The position numbers were made by a program, and so were the translations under genes. DNA of 18,301 bases, taken from Campylobacteraceae bacterium. GTDB lineage: Bacteria > Campylobacterota > Campylobacteria > Campylobacterales > Campylobacteraceae. This document shows, in pieces, positions 1-7,991 of this stretch (position 1 is its first letter; every line of letters begins with the position of its first letter). The stretch covers positions 1 through 18,301 of the forward strand of contig JAITNC010000070.1 of assembly GCA_031290675.1 (NCBI GenBank), in the 5' to 3' direction. The notes under the pieces were generated by a model. It did no database searches and was not told where the DNA came from. It worked only from the letters and a program-made list of their open reading frames with translations.

Positions 1-1
1 C

Positions 2-409
2 AGACAACAATATTATCAAGCTATTGAGCATGCAAGGGAAGCGAATGATTCCGGTGTGTTTATAGAATTTACACTTTCTGCGCTTTTTGATGTCATTTCG
101 GCGCAAGAAAAGCAATCGCTGAAAGATAAGAAACTTGCCGATAAGTTGCCGATAAAGGTTGCCGATAAATTGACTGCGGCAGAAGCCGAATTTGTGAAGC
201 TGCTCAAACCATACTTTAAAGAGAATAAATGGATAGGCAATGCCAAAGCAAGGGAGATCACCAATAAAGCGGAAGGGAGCGTGAAGCGGTTTTTGCGCAA
301 TCTCACAGATAAAGGTGTGTTTGAAATTCGCGGTGAAAACAAGAGCCGCCAATACTGCTTAAAAAAATGTTCGTATTTACCCGCACAGCGGTCAGACAGG
401 AGAATATAA
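2..409 (+). CDS. Fic family protein, C-terminal part (5' end outside window)
   Basis: The reading frame is open from base 2 and stops at 407-409, so only about 135 C-terminal residues are visible. The first residues (RQQYYQAIEHAREANDSG, then FIEFTLSALFDVI) resemble the end of the helical Fic fold. They are followed by a lysine-rich linker and a winged-helix-like segment (about residues 60-125, with AREITNKAEGSVKRFLRNL as the likely recognition helix region). Fic proteins transfer AMP or related groups from nucleotides to target proteins; the catalytic HPFxxGNGR motif would lie upstream of the window and cannot be checked. The stop is only 2 bases before the hsdR start, so the gene probably belongs to the type I restriction operon; Fic-like genes are often found inside such loci. 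The family call rests on the C-terminal pattern only and is moderately sure. An alternative is another winged-helix regulator with a similar tail. Confidence 0.6.
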   Translation, partial: RQQYYQAIEHAREANDSGVFIEFTLSALFDVISAQEKQSLKDKKLADKLPIKVADKLTAAEAEFVKLLKPYFKENKWIGNAKAREITNKAEGSVKRFLRNLTDKGVFEIRGENKSRQYCLKKCSYLPAQRSDRRI

Positions 410-411
410 AA

Positions 412-3400
412 ATGGCCTTTGCTAAAGAATCTGAATTTGAAAATGCCCTCATAAAATATTTGTTTGAGAAAGGGTGGGAGCATGAGGTTTTGAAAAATCC
501 CACAGAGCAAGATTTGATAAACAACTGGGCGAAAATTTTATTTGACAACAATCGCAAAATTGACCGCCTCAACAACTACCCTCTCACAGACGGGGAAATG
601 AAGCAGATCATCGAGCAAATCACCACACTGCGAACGCCTCTCAAGCTAAACGGCTTTATCAACGGCAAGACGGTATCTGTAAAGCGTGACAATCCTGATG
701 ATATAGTTCACTTTGGCAAAGAGGTTTCTTTAAACATCTATGACCGTCAAGAAATAGCTGCAGGGCAAAGCCGCTATCAGATAGTGCAGCAGCCCAAGTT
801 CCCTACACGCGGCATACTCAACGACCGTCGCGGCGACTTGATGCTGCTCATCAACGGTATGCCGGTTATCCATATTGAACTAAAAAAGAGTGGTATTCCC
901 GTCAGCCAAGCCGCAAATCAGATAGAAAAATATTCTAAAGAGGGGATTTTCAGCGGCCTGTTTGCTCTTGTGCAAATCTTTGTTGCTATGGAGCCGAACG
1001 AAACGCTGTACTTTGCAAATCCGGGCGCGGATGGGAAGTTCAACCCCGATTTCTATTTTCATTGGGCAGATATTGATAATGAACCTATCAAGGACTGGGA
1101 GAAGATAGCTGAAAAATTGCTCTCCATCCCGATGGCTCATCAGCTTATAGGCTTTTACACCGTTCCAGATGGTTCGGACGGTGTTCTTAAGGTTATGCGC
1201 AGTTATCAGTATCACGCTGCAAGTGCGATCTCTGACCGTGTAGCCAAAACTAAATGGGAGGGCAATAACCTGCTCGGCGGCCATATCTGGCACACAACAG
1301 GTTCGGGCAAAACCATGACGAGCTTCAAGTCGGCGCAGCTCATCGCAAACTCCAAAGATGCCGATAAAGTCATCTTTCTGATGGACAGAATAGAGCTTGG
1401 AACGCAGTCTTTGAAAGAGTATCGTGGATTTGCGGAAGAGAGTGACAATGTACAAGCCACCGAAAATACCGATGTTTTGATTGGCAAACTGAAAAGCTCT
1501 GACCCAGCCAACACACTCATCGTTACTTCCATCCAGAAAATGAGCAATATCAAAGAAGAAAATGGCTTGAACGCCGCAGACATCAAGAAGATGCAAGACA
1601 AACGTATCGTGTTCATCGTGGACGAAGCGCACCGCTCCACTTTTGGGGATATGCTCATCACTATCAAAAACACGTTTCCCGGTGCAATTTTCTTTGGTTT
1701 TACAGGCACCCCTATCCATGACGAAAATCAGAAAAAGGATAATACAACCTCTACAGTGTTTGGCGTTGAACTACACAGGTATAGTATCGCCGATGGAATC
1801 AGAGATAAAAATGTACTTGGCTTTGACCCATGCAAGGTTCAGACTTACAAGGACAGGGATGTAAGGAAAGCTGTTGCCTTGCATGAAGCAAAGGCGGACA
1901 CCGAAGCGGAGGCCATAGCAGACCCCGTAAAAAACAAGGTTTATTATCATTTTATGGACAAAGTCAAAATGGTAGGAAGCTATGACGCTGCCGGTAAATA
2001 CAACAAAGGGATTGAGGACTATCTGCCGACAAGCCAGTATAGCTGCGACGAACATAGAAAAATGGTAGTGCAGGACATTCTTGAATATTGGCTGACGCTC
2101 TCCCATGCAGGAAAATTTCACGCGCTTTTCGCGACAAGTAGTATTTCGGAAGCCATTGTTTATTACAGGCTTATCAAAGAAAAAAAACCGGAACTCAAAA
2201 TCACAGCTCTATTTGACCCAAATATAGATAATGGGGATAGTGGAACTAGTGAGTTTAAAGAAAACGGACTTAAAGAAATCATTGAGGATTACAATGCCCG
2301 TTATGACCAACGCTTTGAGTTTGCATCTCATGACAAGTTCAAAAAAGACATCGCAGCACGATTGGCACACAAAGAGCCATACAAGTTGATAGAGCGCACT
2401 CCAGAACAGCAAATAGACTTGCTTATCGTCGTTGACCAAATGCTCACAGGTTTTGATTCTAAGTGGATCAACACGCTTTATATGGACAAAACACTAGAAT
2501 ACGAAAATATCATCCAAGCATTTTCTCGTACAAATCGCCTCTTTGGGCATGAAAAGCCGTTTGGAACGATTCGGTATTATCGCAAGCCACACACGATGGA
2601 AAAGAACATTGAGGAAGCTGTAAAACTCTACTCCGGCGACAAACCTATCGGATTGTTTGTGCAAAAGCTTGAAGAAAATCTGAACGCAATGAATGAACTC
2701 TTTGGCGAAATCAAAAAAATATTTGAAGATGCTGGGGTTTTTGATTTTACGAAGCTCCCGACCGATGACGCTTATTGTGCAAAATTTGCTTCTCTCTTTA
2801 GGGATTTAAACAAGTATCTTGAAGCCGCTGAGATTCAAGGCTTTAGGTGGAAAGAACAAAAATACGAATTTCCAGCTACGCCAGGACATAAAAAAGCTGT
2901 TGTAGTGATGGCTTTTGACGAAAACACATATCTCATACTTGCGCTACGCTACAAAGAGCTATTTTCTGGCAGTGATGCAGTGGATGGAGGTGGCAGAAGT
3001 GGCGGCGTTCCGTTTGATATTGACGGACATCTGACCGAGATAGATACAGGTAAAATAGACGCTAACTATATGAATTCACGTTTTAATAAATATTCCAAGT
3101 TGCTGCACCTCAACCCGAAGCCATCAAAAGAGCTTGTTGACCAAGCGTTGGATGACTTGCACAAGACATTTGCCACGCTAACTCAAGAGGAACAGAAATA
3201 TGCTGGAATCTTTTTGCGTGATATAGAGCGTGGAGATGTGATCGTAGAGGCTGGAAAGAGCTTGCGTGACTACATCACAGAGTATCAACTCAAGGCGGAG
3301 AATGACCGGATTCACCGGTTCGCCGAAGTTTTCGGTCTGGATGAATCAAAACTAAGGGAGATGATGAATCTGAAACTGACTGAGGCGAACATCAACGAAT

Positions 3401-3561
3401 ACGGTCGCTTTGAGAGCCTGAAAAAAACTGTTGATAAAGCAAAAGCAGGTGCCTTTTTTGAAAAACAGCAAGGCGCAAGTGTGCCACTGTTTAAGGTAAA
3501 TACTACGATAGACAAACTCCTTCGGAAATTCTTGCTTGAAGGTGGCTTTGATGTGGAATAG
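412..3561 (+). CDS. hsdR: Type I restriction endonuclease, R subunit (HsdR)
   Basis: HsdR is the ATP-dependent DNA translocase and nuclease of a type I restriction-modification complex; it works with HsdM and HsdS to cut unmethylated foreign DNA far from the recognition site. From the ATG at 412 the protein has 1049 residues, normal for the family. An N-terminal PD-(D/E)xK nuclease domain shows D142, then E156-L-K158, and a following QxxxY (Q170...Y174). The superfamily 2 helicase part shows Walker A TTGSGKT (295-301), DEAH (404-407) and TGTP (431-434), and later LLIVVDQMLTGFDS and the QAFSRTNR motif VI. I chose ATG 412 over the in-frame ATG at 367 because AGGAG at 398-402 sits 9 bases upstream, the preceding Fic frame stops at 409, and family similarity begins about there. 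No frameshift or missing motif is visible. Confidence 0.95.
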   Translation: MAFAKESEFENALIKYLFEKGWEHEVLKNPTEQDLINNWAKILFDNNRKIDRLNNYPLTDGEMKQIIEQITTLRTPLKLNGFINGKTVSVKRDNPDDIVHFGKEVSLNIYDRQEIAAGQSRYQIVQQPKFPTRGILNDRRGDLMLLINGMPVIHIELKKSGIPVSQAANQIEKYSKEGIFSGLFALVQIFVAMEPNETLYFANPGADGKFNPDFYFHWADIDNEPIKDWEKIAEKLLSIPMAHQLIGFYTVPDGSDGVLKVMRSYQYHAASAISDRVAKTKWEGNNLLGGHIWHTTGSGKTMTSFKSAQLIANSKDADKVIFLMDRIELGTQSLKEYRGFAEESDNVQATENTDVLIGKLKSSDPANTLIVTSIQKMSNIKEENGLNAADIKKMQDKRIVFIVDEAHRSTFGDMLITIKNTFPGAIFFGFTGTPIHDENQKKDNTTSTVFGVELHRYSIADGIRDKNVLGFDPCKVQTYKDRDVRKAVALHEAKADTEAEAIADPVKNKVYYHFMDKVKMVGSYDAAGKYNKGIEDYLPTSQYSCDEHRKMVVQDILEYWLTLSHAGKFHALFATSSISEAIVYYRLIKEKKPELKITALFDPNIDNGDSGTSEFKENGLKEIIEDYNARYDQRFEFASHDKFKKDIAARLAHKEPYKLIERTPEQQIDLLIVVDQMLTGFDSKWINTLYMDKTLEYENIIQAFSRTNRLFGHEKPFGTIRYYRKPHTMEKNIEEAVKLYSGDKPIGLFVQKLEENLNAMNELFGEIKKIFEDAGVFDFTKLPTDDAYCAKFASLFRDLNKYLEAAEIQGFRWKEQKYEFPATPGHKKAVVVMAFDENTYLILALRYKELFSGSDAVDGGGRSGGVPFDIDGHLTEIDTGKIDANYMNSRFNKYSKLLHLNPKPSKELVDQALDDLHKTFATLTQEEQKYAGIFLRDIERGDVIVEAGKSLRDYITEYQLKAENDRIHRFAEVFGLDESKLREMMNLKLTEANINEYGRFESLKKTVDKAKAGAFFEKQQGASVPLFKVNTTIDKLLRKFLLEGGFDVE

Positions 3562-3593
3562 CAAAATCTCTGACGTTATAATCCATAAAATAA

Positions 3594-4181
3594 GTGCTAC
3601 AAAAGTCTAGTAAAACAACGAGCCGAAGAGATTTCTCTCTGGCTCCGTTTGCTTTTACTTGGGAACAGCGGAGGTTGGGGGAAATTTCTGATAAAGTTAT
3701 GGAAAAGAACACAAGCCGTATTTACACAGAAACTTTGACCAACTCTGCAGAATATGGAATCATCAGCCAACGTGAGTTTTTTGATAAGGATATTTCAAAC
3801 GAAGAAAATATTAACGGCTATTATATAGTCAAGAATGATGACTTTGTTTATAATCCACGAATATCATCATTCGCTCCTGTCGGACCGATAAAACGCAACA
3901 AATTAGGTAGAAATGGCGTAATGTCGCCACTTTATTATGTTTTTCGGACGCATGACATAGAGCCAATCTATCTTGAACATTTCTTTTTAGGTGATAGTTG
4001 GCACAAGTTTATGAAACTTAATGGAGATTCTGGAGCAAGGTCAGACCGCTTCTCAATTAAGGATTTTGTGTTCAGAGAAATGCCCCTCCCATATCCGTCG
4101 CAAGACGAACAAAAGAAAATCGGGCAACTTTTCTCCCACCTTGACCATCTCATCACCCTTCATCAGCGTGAGCTTATGTGA
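3594..4181 (+). CDS. hsdS: Type I restriction specificity subunit, half-length cassette (HsdS)
   Basis: HsdS gives a type I system its DNA recognition sequence. Full HsdS proteins are around 400 residues with two target-recognition domains (TRDs); this one has 195 residues and a single TRD. The TRD begins at the family motif WEQRRLGE and ends with the conserved helix region DEQKKIGQLF...LITLHQRELM. Both ends lie exactly on repeat blocks that recur inverted downstream. The frame opens at a TAA (3591-3593) directly followed by GTG 3594, the only start before the TRD; no convincing ribosome binding site precedes it. It may be a half-subunit that dimerises, or a TRD storage cassette for an hsdS outside the window. 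It follows hsdR by 32 bases and precedes a recombinase gene, an arrangement typical of phase-variable type I systems. Confidence 0.8.
   Translation: MLQKSSKTTSRRDFSLAPFAFTWEQRRLGEISDKVMEKNTSRIYTETLTNSAEYGIISQREFFDKDISNEENINGYYIVKNDDFVYNPRISSFAPVGPIKRNKLGRNGVMSPLYYVFRTHDIEPIYLEHFFLGDSWHKFMKLNGDSGARSDRFSIKDFVFREMPLPYPSQDEQKKIGQLFSHLDHLITLHQRELM
3658..3683 (+). repeat. 26-bp inverted repeat A, left copy
   Basis: An exact reverse complement is found at 5663-5688. It encodes the conserved WEQRRLGE entry to the HsdS target-recognition domain. Identity stops abruptly at both ends: the flanking bases at 3657/5689 and 3684/5662 do not pair. Confidence 0.9.
4149..4178 (+). repeat. 30-bp inverted repeat B, left copy
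   Basis: An exact reverse complement is found at 5162-5191. It encodes LITLHQRELM at the end of the TRD. In this copy the stop codon TGA follows at once (4179-4181). Confidence 0.9.
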
Positions 4182-4213
4182 TTTTAAAAATTGATTACCA
4201 CAGGAGGAAAACT

Positions 4214-5140
4214 ATGTTAAATCAAGCAAAAAGGTCAGAGTTATTCAGTCAATACTATGCGCGGTGGATTAAGGTGTACAAGGATGGAGCTATCAGAAAT
4301 GTCACTATGCAGAAATATCTCATGACACAGATATGGGTTGAGAAGCTAGTTCCAAATCTTTTGACCTGCAAACTGACAAGAACGAGCTATCAACAAATGC
4401 TAAATGACTATGCAGAAAACCACGAGCGGCAGACTACGATGGATTTTCATCATCAGCTTAAAGGTGCCATCTTGGATGCGGTAGATGAGGGGTTGATTGA
4501 CCGTGACCCAACCAGAAAAGCAATCATCAAGGGAAAATCACCGCGGGAGAAAAAGCAAAAATACCTCAACCAGTTTGAATTGCATACTCTGCTTACGGAT
4601 TTGACGCTTAACACTGAGATAGATTGGGAATGGTTCATTGTATTGGTCGCAAAAACTGGTATGCGGTTTTCAGAAGCGTTGGCTCTAACTCCAAGCGATT
4701 TTGATTTTGCCCATCAATCTTTGACTATAAGCAAGACATGGGACTATAAAGGGTGCGGGGGATTTCTGCCTACCAAAAATCAATCATCAGCGAGGAAAAT
4801 TCAGATTGACTGGCAAACGGTTATTCGGTTTTCAGAGCTATTAAAGAATATTCCTATGGACAAGCCGATATTTATTGAGGGTGCGGTTTTCAATTCTACA
4901 GTAAATGATATTTTGCGGCGACATTGTATCCGAGCGAATATCCCTGTGATTACTATTCACGGATTGAGACATACCCACGCTTCGCTTCTACTGTATGCAG
5001 GAGTTTCTATTGCGAGTGTTGCCCGCAGATTGGGTCATGCGAGTATGACCACAACACAGAAAACGTATTTGCATATCATTCACGAATTGGAAAACCAAGA
5101 CGTGGAGTTGATTATGCGATCTTTATCTGGGTTAAACTAA
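4214..5140 (+). CDS. Tyrosine recombinase, probable hsdS invertase
   Basis: This 308-residue phage-integrase-family enzyme probably cuts and rejoins DNA at the flanking inverted repeats to exchange HsdS target-recognition domains. It has an N-terminal SAM-like core-binding domain (about residues 10-105) and a C-terminal catalytic domain with the full set of family residues: R151 (TGMRFSEA), K188, H249-G-L-R252, H275 (LGHASMTT) and the nucleophile Y285 (KTYLH). ATG 4214 was chosen because AGGAGG at 4202-4207 lies 6 bases upstream; the frame is open further left but without such a site. It sits between two oppositely oriented hsdS halves, matching the place of CreX-like enzymes in streptococcal phase-variable type I loci. 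Its end overlaps the end of the opposite hsdS cassette by 9 bases. The family is sure; the role is inferred from position. Confidence 0.9.
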   Translation: MLNQAKRSELFSQYYARWIKVYKDGAIRNVTMQKYLMTQIWVEKLVPNLLTCKLTRTSYQQMLNDYAENHERQTTMDFHHQLKGAILDAVDEGLIDRDPTRKAIIKGKSPREKKQKYLNQFELHTLLTDLTLNTEIDWEWFIVLVAKTGMRFSEALALTPSDFDFAHQSLTISKTWDYKGCGGFLPTKNQSSARKIQIDWQTVIRFSELLKNIPMDKPIFIEGAVFNSTVNDILRRHCIRANIPVITIHGLRHTHASLLLYAGVSIASVARRLGHASMTTTQKTYLHIIHELENQDVELIMRSLSGLN

Positions 5141-5671
5141 AACGAGCATTTCGGAGGCATGCATAAGCTCACGCTGATGAAGGGTGATGAGGTCGCTAAT
5201 AGCTGTGAAAAGCTCTCCGATACGCTTCTGTTCATCAAGGCACGGCATTGGAACGTGCATTTCCATAACCTTGTTTTTAGAAATGTTGTAGCGAGAAATT
5301 CCCTGTGCCAAGAATGTAAACTTCTTACGGACAGCCGACGAGCGTAGCATATAAGCGAGATAGTGAGGGTCAATTTCAACAATGGGTCGCCATCCAAAGC
5401 AAAAGCTGTTTAGGTACACATTCGCTCTGTTTTCAAGCCAAATAGAGGACATTCCAACTTCCTCTGGCGTTTCTGATGAGGTCGTGAAAAGTACATCGCC
5501 GTATTTAACTTCGCTTTGGTTGCTGTCAATTTCAACACTCTCTGTTCCGTATGTGGCGGCAATAGGATTTGAAAAAACATTCATATAAGTTACAAACTCA
5601 GCGTCGCCGTGTCCAAAATCATCTTTGGTTTTCCCTGATAATCCTGTGAGTGTCTCACCCAGTTCCCCCAA
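5132..5671 (-). CDS. Second hsdS target-recognition cassette, probably silent
   Basis: This minus-strand half-HsdS begins with the same WEQRRLGE block and ends with DEQKRIGELF...LITLHQRELM plus a short extra tail (HASEMLVLV). The TRD between them differs clearly from the first hsdS half, as expected for an alternative DNA specificity. The frame is open only from 5707, where an upstream stop (TAA at 5708-5710) cuts it off. There is no ATG or GTG before the TRD; the only candidate start is a TTG at 5671, inside the conserved block. It therefore looks like a stored cassette that is expressed only after inversion brings it behind the start near 3594. It abuts the end of mnmA and may receive read-through transcription from that leftward operon. 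Confidence 0.75.
   Translation of the reverse strand: MGELGETLTGLSGKTKDDFGHGDAEFVTYMNVFSNPIAATYGTESVEIDSNQSEVKYGDVLFTTSSETPEEVGMSSIWLENRANVYLNSFCFGWRPIVEIDPHYLAYMLRSSAVRKKFTFLAQGISRYNISKNKVMEMHVPMPCLDEQKRIGELFTAISDLITLHQRELMHASEMLVLV
5162..5191 (-). repeat. 30-bp inverted repeat B, right copy
   Basis: Exact reverse complement of 4149-4178. With its partner it brackets the recombinase gene almost exactly. Confidence 0.9.
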
Positions 5672-5688
5672 CCTCCGCTGTTCCCAAG
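5663..5688 (-). repeat. 26-bp inverted repeat A, right copy
   Basis: Exact reverse complement of 3658-3683. It marks the right edge of the probable invertible segment, 35 bases from the mnmA stop codon. Confidence 0.9.
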
Positions 5689-5696
5689 CGTAATTG

Positions 5697-5718
5697 TTTT
5701 TTGGGTATTATACCAAAA
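5697..5718. terminator. Small hairpin between mnmA and the hsdS cassette
   Basis: A near-perfect palindrome centred on GGTATTATACC with T-rich and A-rich flanks lies between the mnmA stop and repeat A. The loop would be very short, and there is no clean U-run after it in the direction of mnmA transcription, so a terminator role is only possible. Confidence 0.3.
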
Positions 5719-5723
5719 GCCCC

Positions 5724-6746
5724 TTACGCTATGACCCCGCTGCCGACTACATATTCGCCTTGGTAAAACACCGCGAGTTGTCCTGCCGCTACTGCGCTGA
5801 CGCTTTCATTCATAACGATTTTTGCGCCTTTTTTGTCCTCATCTATAAGTATCTCGCATTGGAGTTTTGGGCTTCTGTAGCGGATTTTCACGGAGGCTTC
5901 AAGCTTTTGTTTGTCTACGAACATATTTAAGGATTTGACTCTAAACTCTTTTGCGTCAAGGTCTTCTTTGTCCCCAACGACGATTTGATTTTTCTCCGGA
6001 TTGATAGACACAACGTAATGCGGGTCGTGCGCACCTTTTATCTCAAAGCCCCTGCGTTTGCCTATCGTGTAGTGCATATAGCCCTGATGAGTGCCGATAA
6101 CTTCGCCTTTTGTGTTGAGTACTTCGCCTTGTCGGTTCACGTCCATATGCTCCTGCAAAACTTCAATGTATGTATCTTGCACGAAACATATCTCGCTGCT
6201 CTCTCGTTGAGTTGAAAAATCCTCAAGTTCGGGAATGCCAAGCGTGAAAGCTTTGATATCTTTTTTAAATTTATCGCCCAGCGGAAACAGCATAAACGGC
6301 AGCACTTCAGGCGAAACCTGCGCCAAAAAGTAACTTTGGTCTTTGCTCTTGTCGCTAGCCTCGTAGATAAGGTCGTCTTTTATCTGCACGTAGTGTCCCG
6401 TGGCGAGCTTTTCCATGCCGAGGCTTTTGGCGAAATCCAACAACCTGCCAAATTTGATATTGCGGTTGCAAAGTACACAGGGATTTGGCGTAACACCCTC
6501 TTTGTAAGAGCGCACAAACGGGTCGTAAACTATACTTTTGAACTCTTCGCTAAGGTCTAAAACGTGGTATTTTATGCCCAAAAATTCAGCCGCTCTTTTT
6601 ACCATACCTATGTTGTATTGATGTTTTTTGTCGTGTCCGTGCAGACGCAGATAACAGCCCTCCACATTGTGCCCCGCCTGTTTTAGCAGGTATGCCGTCG
6701 TCGTAGAATCAACGCCGCCGCTCATAGCGACCAAAATATTTGCCAT
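5724..6746 (-). CDS. mnmA: tRNA-specific 2-thiouridylase MnmA
   Basis: MnmA puts sulfur on C2 of the wobble uridine (U34) of tRNA for Lys, Glu and Gln, using ATP to activate the base and a persulfide sulfur donor; it acts in the cytoplasm. The 340-residue protein starts MANILVAMSGGVDS, with the PP-loop SGGVDS at 9-14. The two reactive cysteines are in place: C93 in NPCVLCNR and C187 in SEICFV. The tRNA-recognition and C-terminal beta-barrel regions appear complete, and the length is normal. ATG 6746 follows the end of the LOG-family gene by 3 bases, with GAAGGGA as ribosome binding site inside the end of that gene. It is the last gene of the leftward operon. Confidence 0.95.
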   Translation of the reverse strand: MANILVAMSGGVDSTTTAYLLKQAGHNVEGCYLRLHGHDKKHQYNIGMVKRAAEFLGIKYHVLDLSEEFKSIVYDPFVRSYKEGVTPNPCVLCNRNIKFGRLLDFAKSLGMEKLATGHYVQIKDDLIYEASDKSKDQSYFLAQVSPEVLPFMLFPLGDKFKKDIKAFTLGIPELEDFSTQRESSEICFVQDTYIEVLQEHMDVNRQGEVLNTKGEVIGTHQGYMHYTIGKRRGFEIKGAHDPHYVVSINPEKNQIVVGDKEDLDAKEFRVKSLNMFVDKQKLEASVKIRYRSPKLQCEILIDEDKKGAKIVMNESVSAVAAGQLAVFYQGEYVVGSGVIA

Positions 6747-6749
6747 TTT

Positions 6750-7496
6750 TTATCCCTTCTTTTTGAAATTTTCAAACTGTTTTTTTATAAGTGCGTATCT
6801 CTCGCTCTGCTCAAGCCCTTCGCTTCTCATCATCTCAAGGTAAACTTCCAGATGTTCTTTTATACTTTTCACTATATACTCCAAATCGTCGCTTATCTGC
6901 AAAACATTTAAGTCTTGCGCTCCAATCGTCCCAAAATCAACCAAAGATGTTTTCATAAAATCTTTCAAACCACGCCAAAACTTCTCGCCGTAAAGATATA
7001 TCTTTATCGGCAGCACCTTTCTCGTCTGCACAAGCGCCAAAGTGTCAAATATCTCGTCCAAAGTGCCAAATCCGCCCGGAAACGCCACGCAGGCGACCGC
7101 ATTTTTGATGAGCATTCTTTTTCGCACAGAAAAGCTGTTTAGCGTTATCGCTCTTGTCGTGAAAGGGTTTGACTTTTGCTCAAACGGCAAGCGCAGATTG
7201 AAGCCCAGAGAGTGCGCAAGAGTGCTTGCCTTCGCACCTTCGTTCGCCGCCTCCATGATGCCTCCGCTGCCGCCCGAGGTGATATGCAGCCCCTCGTCCG
7301 CCAACATCTTCGCCAAATTTCTCGCGCGTTCACAGTAAAAATTTTCACGCCCAAATCTAGCACTACCAAATATACTTACAACTGCTCCGATGTCCGCTAA
7401 AAGCTGCGAACCCTTCTCGTAATCATCGCTGAGCACAGAAGCACTCTGCTTATCGGAGTGTCTTATATCTTCACTAAAATTTATCTTTTGCATCAT
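6750..7496 (-). CDS. LOG family protein (TIGR00730-type, Rossmann nucleotide hydrolase)
   Basis: This 248-residue protein belongs to the LOG (Lonely Guy) family, once annotated as lysine decarboxylase. Characterised members split the N-glycosidic bond of nucleoside 5'-monophosphates, such as cytokinin ribotides or AMP, releasing base and ribose 5-phosphate. Visible marks are the Rossmann start GAVVSIFGSARFGR (37-50), the SGGSGGIMEAANEGA segment (74-88) and the family motif PGGFGTLDE (140-148). The N-terminal 30 residues are extended compared with short LOG proteins. It lies between folK (18 bases upstream) and mnmA (3 bases downstream) in the same operon, which gives no direct hint of its substrate. 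The family is sure; the true substrate in this bacterium is not known. Confidence 0.85.
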   Translation of the reverse strand: MMQKINFSEDIRHSDKQSASVLSDDYEKGSQLLADIGAVVSIFGSARFGRENFYCERARNLAKMLADEGLHITSGGSGGIMEAANEGAKASTLAHSLGFNLRLPFEQKSNPFTTRAITLNSFSVRKRMLIKNAVACVAFPGGFGTLDEIFDTLALVQTRKVLPIKIYLYGEKFWRGLKDFMKTSLVDFGTIGAQDLNVLQISDDLEYIVKSIKEHLEVYLEMMRSEGLEQSERYALIKKQFENFKKKG

Positions 7497-7514
7497 TGTT
7501 CTTTGAAATTATAA

Positions 7515-7991
7515 TTATATCATAGATAAAGGCAACAAAACCGATAATCTTTCTTGCCATTGTAAATGTGGAATGATAAGATTTTTTTGCATAAACTTTG
7601 CTGTATCAAAAAAAATAATATCCAAATCCAACGTCCTCGGAGCGTTTTTGAAGCTTCGCTCCCTACCAAATATCTGTTCCGTGTGGAGTAAAAACTTAAG
7701 CAGTTTTTGCGCACTCATAGAGGTTCGCACTACCATCACAGCGTTGAAAAAATCGCTCTGCTCGGTGTATCCGAAGGGGGGGTTTTGCAAAATGGGAGAA
7801 GTTTTTTGCACATACAACAAACGCTTGCCAAGGAGGTAGCGAAAAAGCCTGTCAAATCGCTTTTTGACATCTCCGACATTTCCGCCCACGCCGATAAATG
7901 CGGTGTGTTTGAACGCCTCGCCGCCGCTTTTTGAGCGGGGGAAAAACAGCGACTTATGCCAGCGCAGATTTTCGCCCAGAGCTACGTTCAC
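7515..7991 (-). CDS. folK: HPPK, 2-amino-4-hydroxy-6-hydroxymethyldihydropteridine diphosphokinase
   Basis: FolK moves a pyrophosphate from ATP onto 6-hydroxymethyl-7,8-dihydropterin, the step before dihydropteroate synthase in folate synthesis. The 158-residue protein shows the HPPK marks FIGVGGNVGD (32-41), QSDFFNAV (78-85) and PRTLDLDI (118-125), the last carrying the Mg/ATP-binding aspartates. About 28 residues precede the usual HPPK start; the ATG at 7991 overlaps the end of the peptidase gene by 4 bases (ATGA), which favours this start. The fold is otherwise complete. The gene sits next to pepQ and aroQ, as in other Campylobacterota. Confidence 0.92.
   Translation of the reverse strand: MNVALGENLRWHKSLFFPRSKSGGEAFKHTAFIGVGGNVGDVKKRFDRLFRYLLGKRLLYVQKTSPILQNPPFGYTEQSDFFNAVMVVRTSMSAQKLLKFLLHTEQIFGRERSFKNAPRTLDLDIIFFDTAKFMQKNLIIPHLQWQERLSVLLPLSMI

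Larger units (their letters stand above)
3658..5688. other. Probable invertible hsdS segment with recombinase inside
   Basis: The segment is bounded by an exact 26-bp inverted repeat (3658-3683 and 5663-5688) and has a nested exact 30-bp inverted repeat (4149-4178 and 5162-5191). It contains one hsdS half reading right, a tyrosine recombinase, and one hsdS half reading left. Flipping the whole segment would join the GTG 3594 start region to the other TRD, keeping frame because both repeats encode WEQRRLGE in the same frame. This is the same logic as the shuffling hsdS loci described in streptococci. That inversion actually occurs is inferred. Confidence 0.75.

Noticed and set aside
880..1719. 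Long minus-strand frame opposite hsdR
   Set aside because: It is antisense to the conserved nuclease and helicase motifs of HsdR; composition is that of a shadow frame.
7042..7400. Plus-strand frames opposite the LOG-family gene
   Set aside because: They mirror a well-supported minus-strand gene and lack starts with ribosome binding sites.
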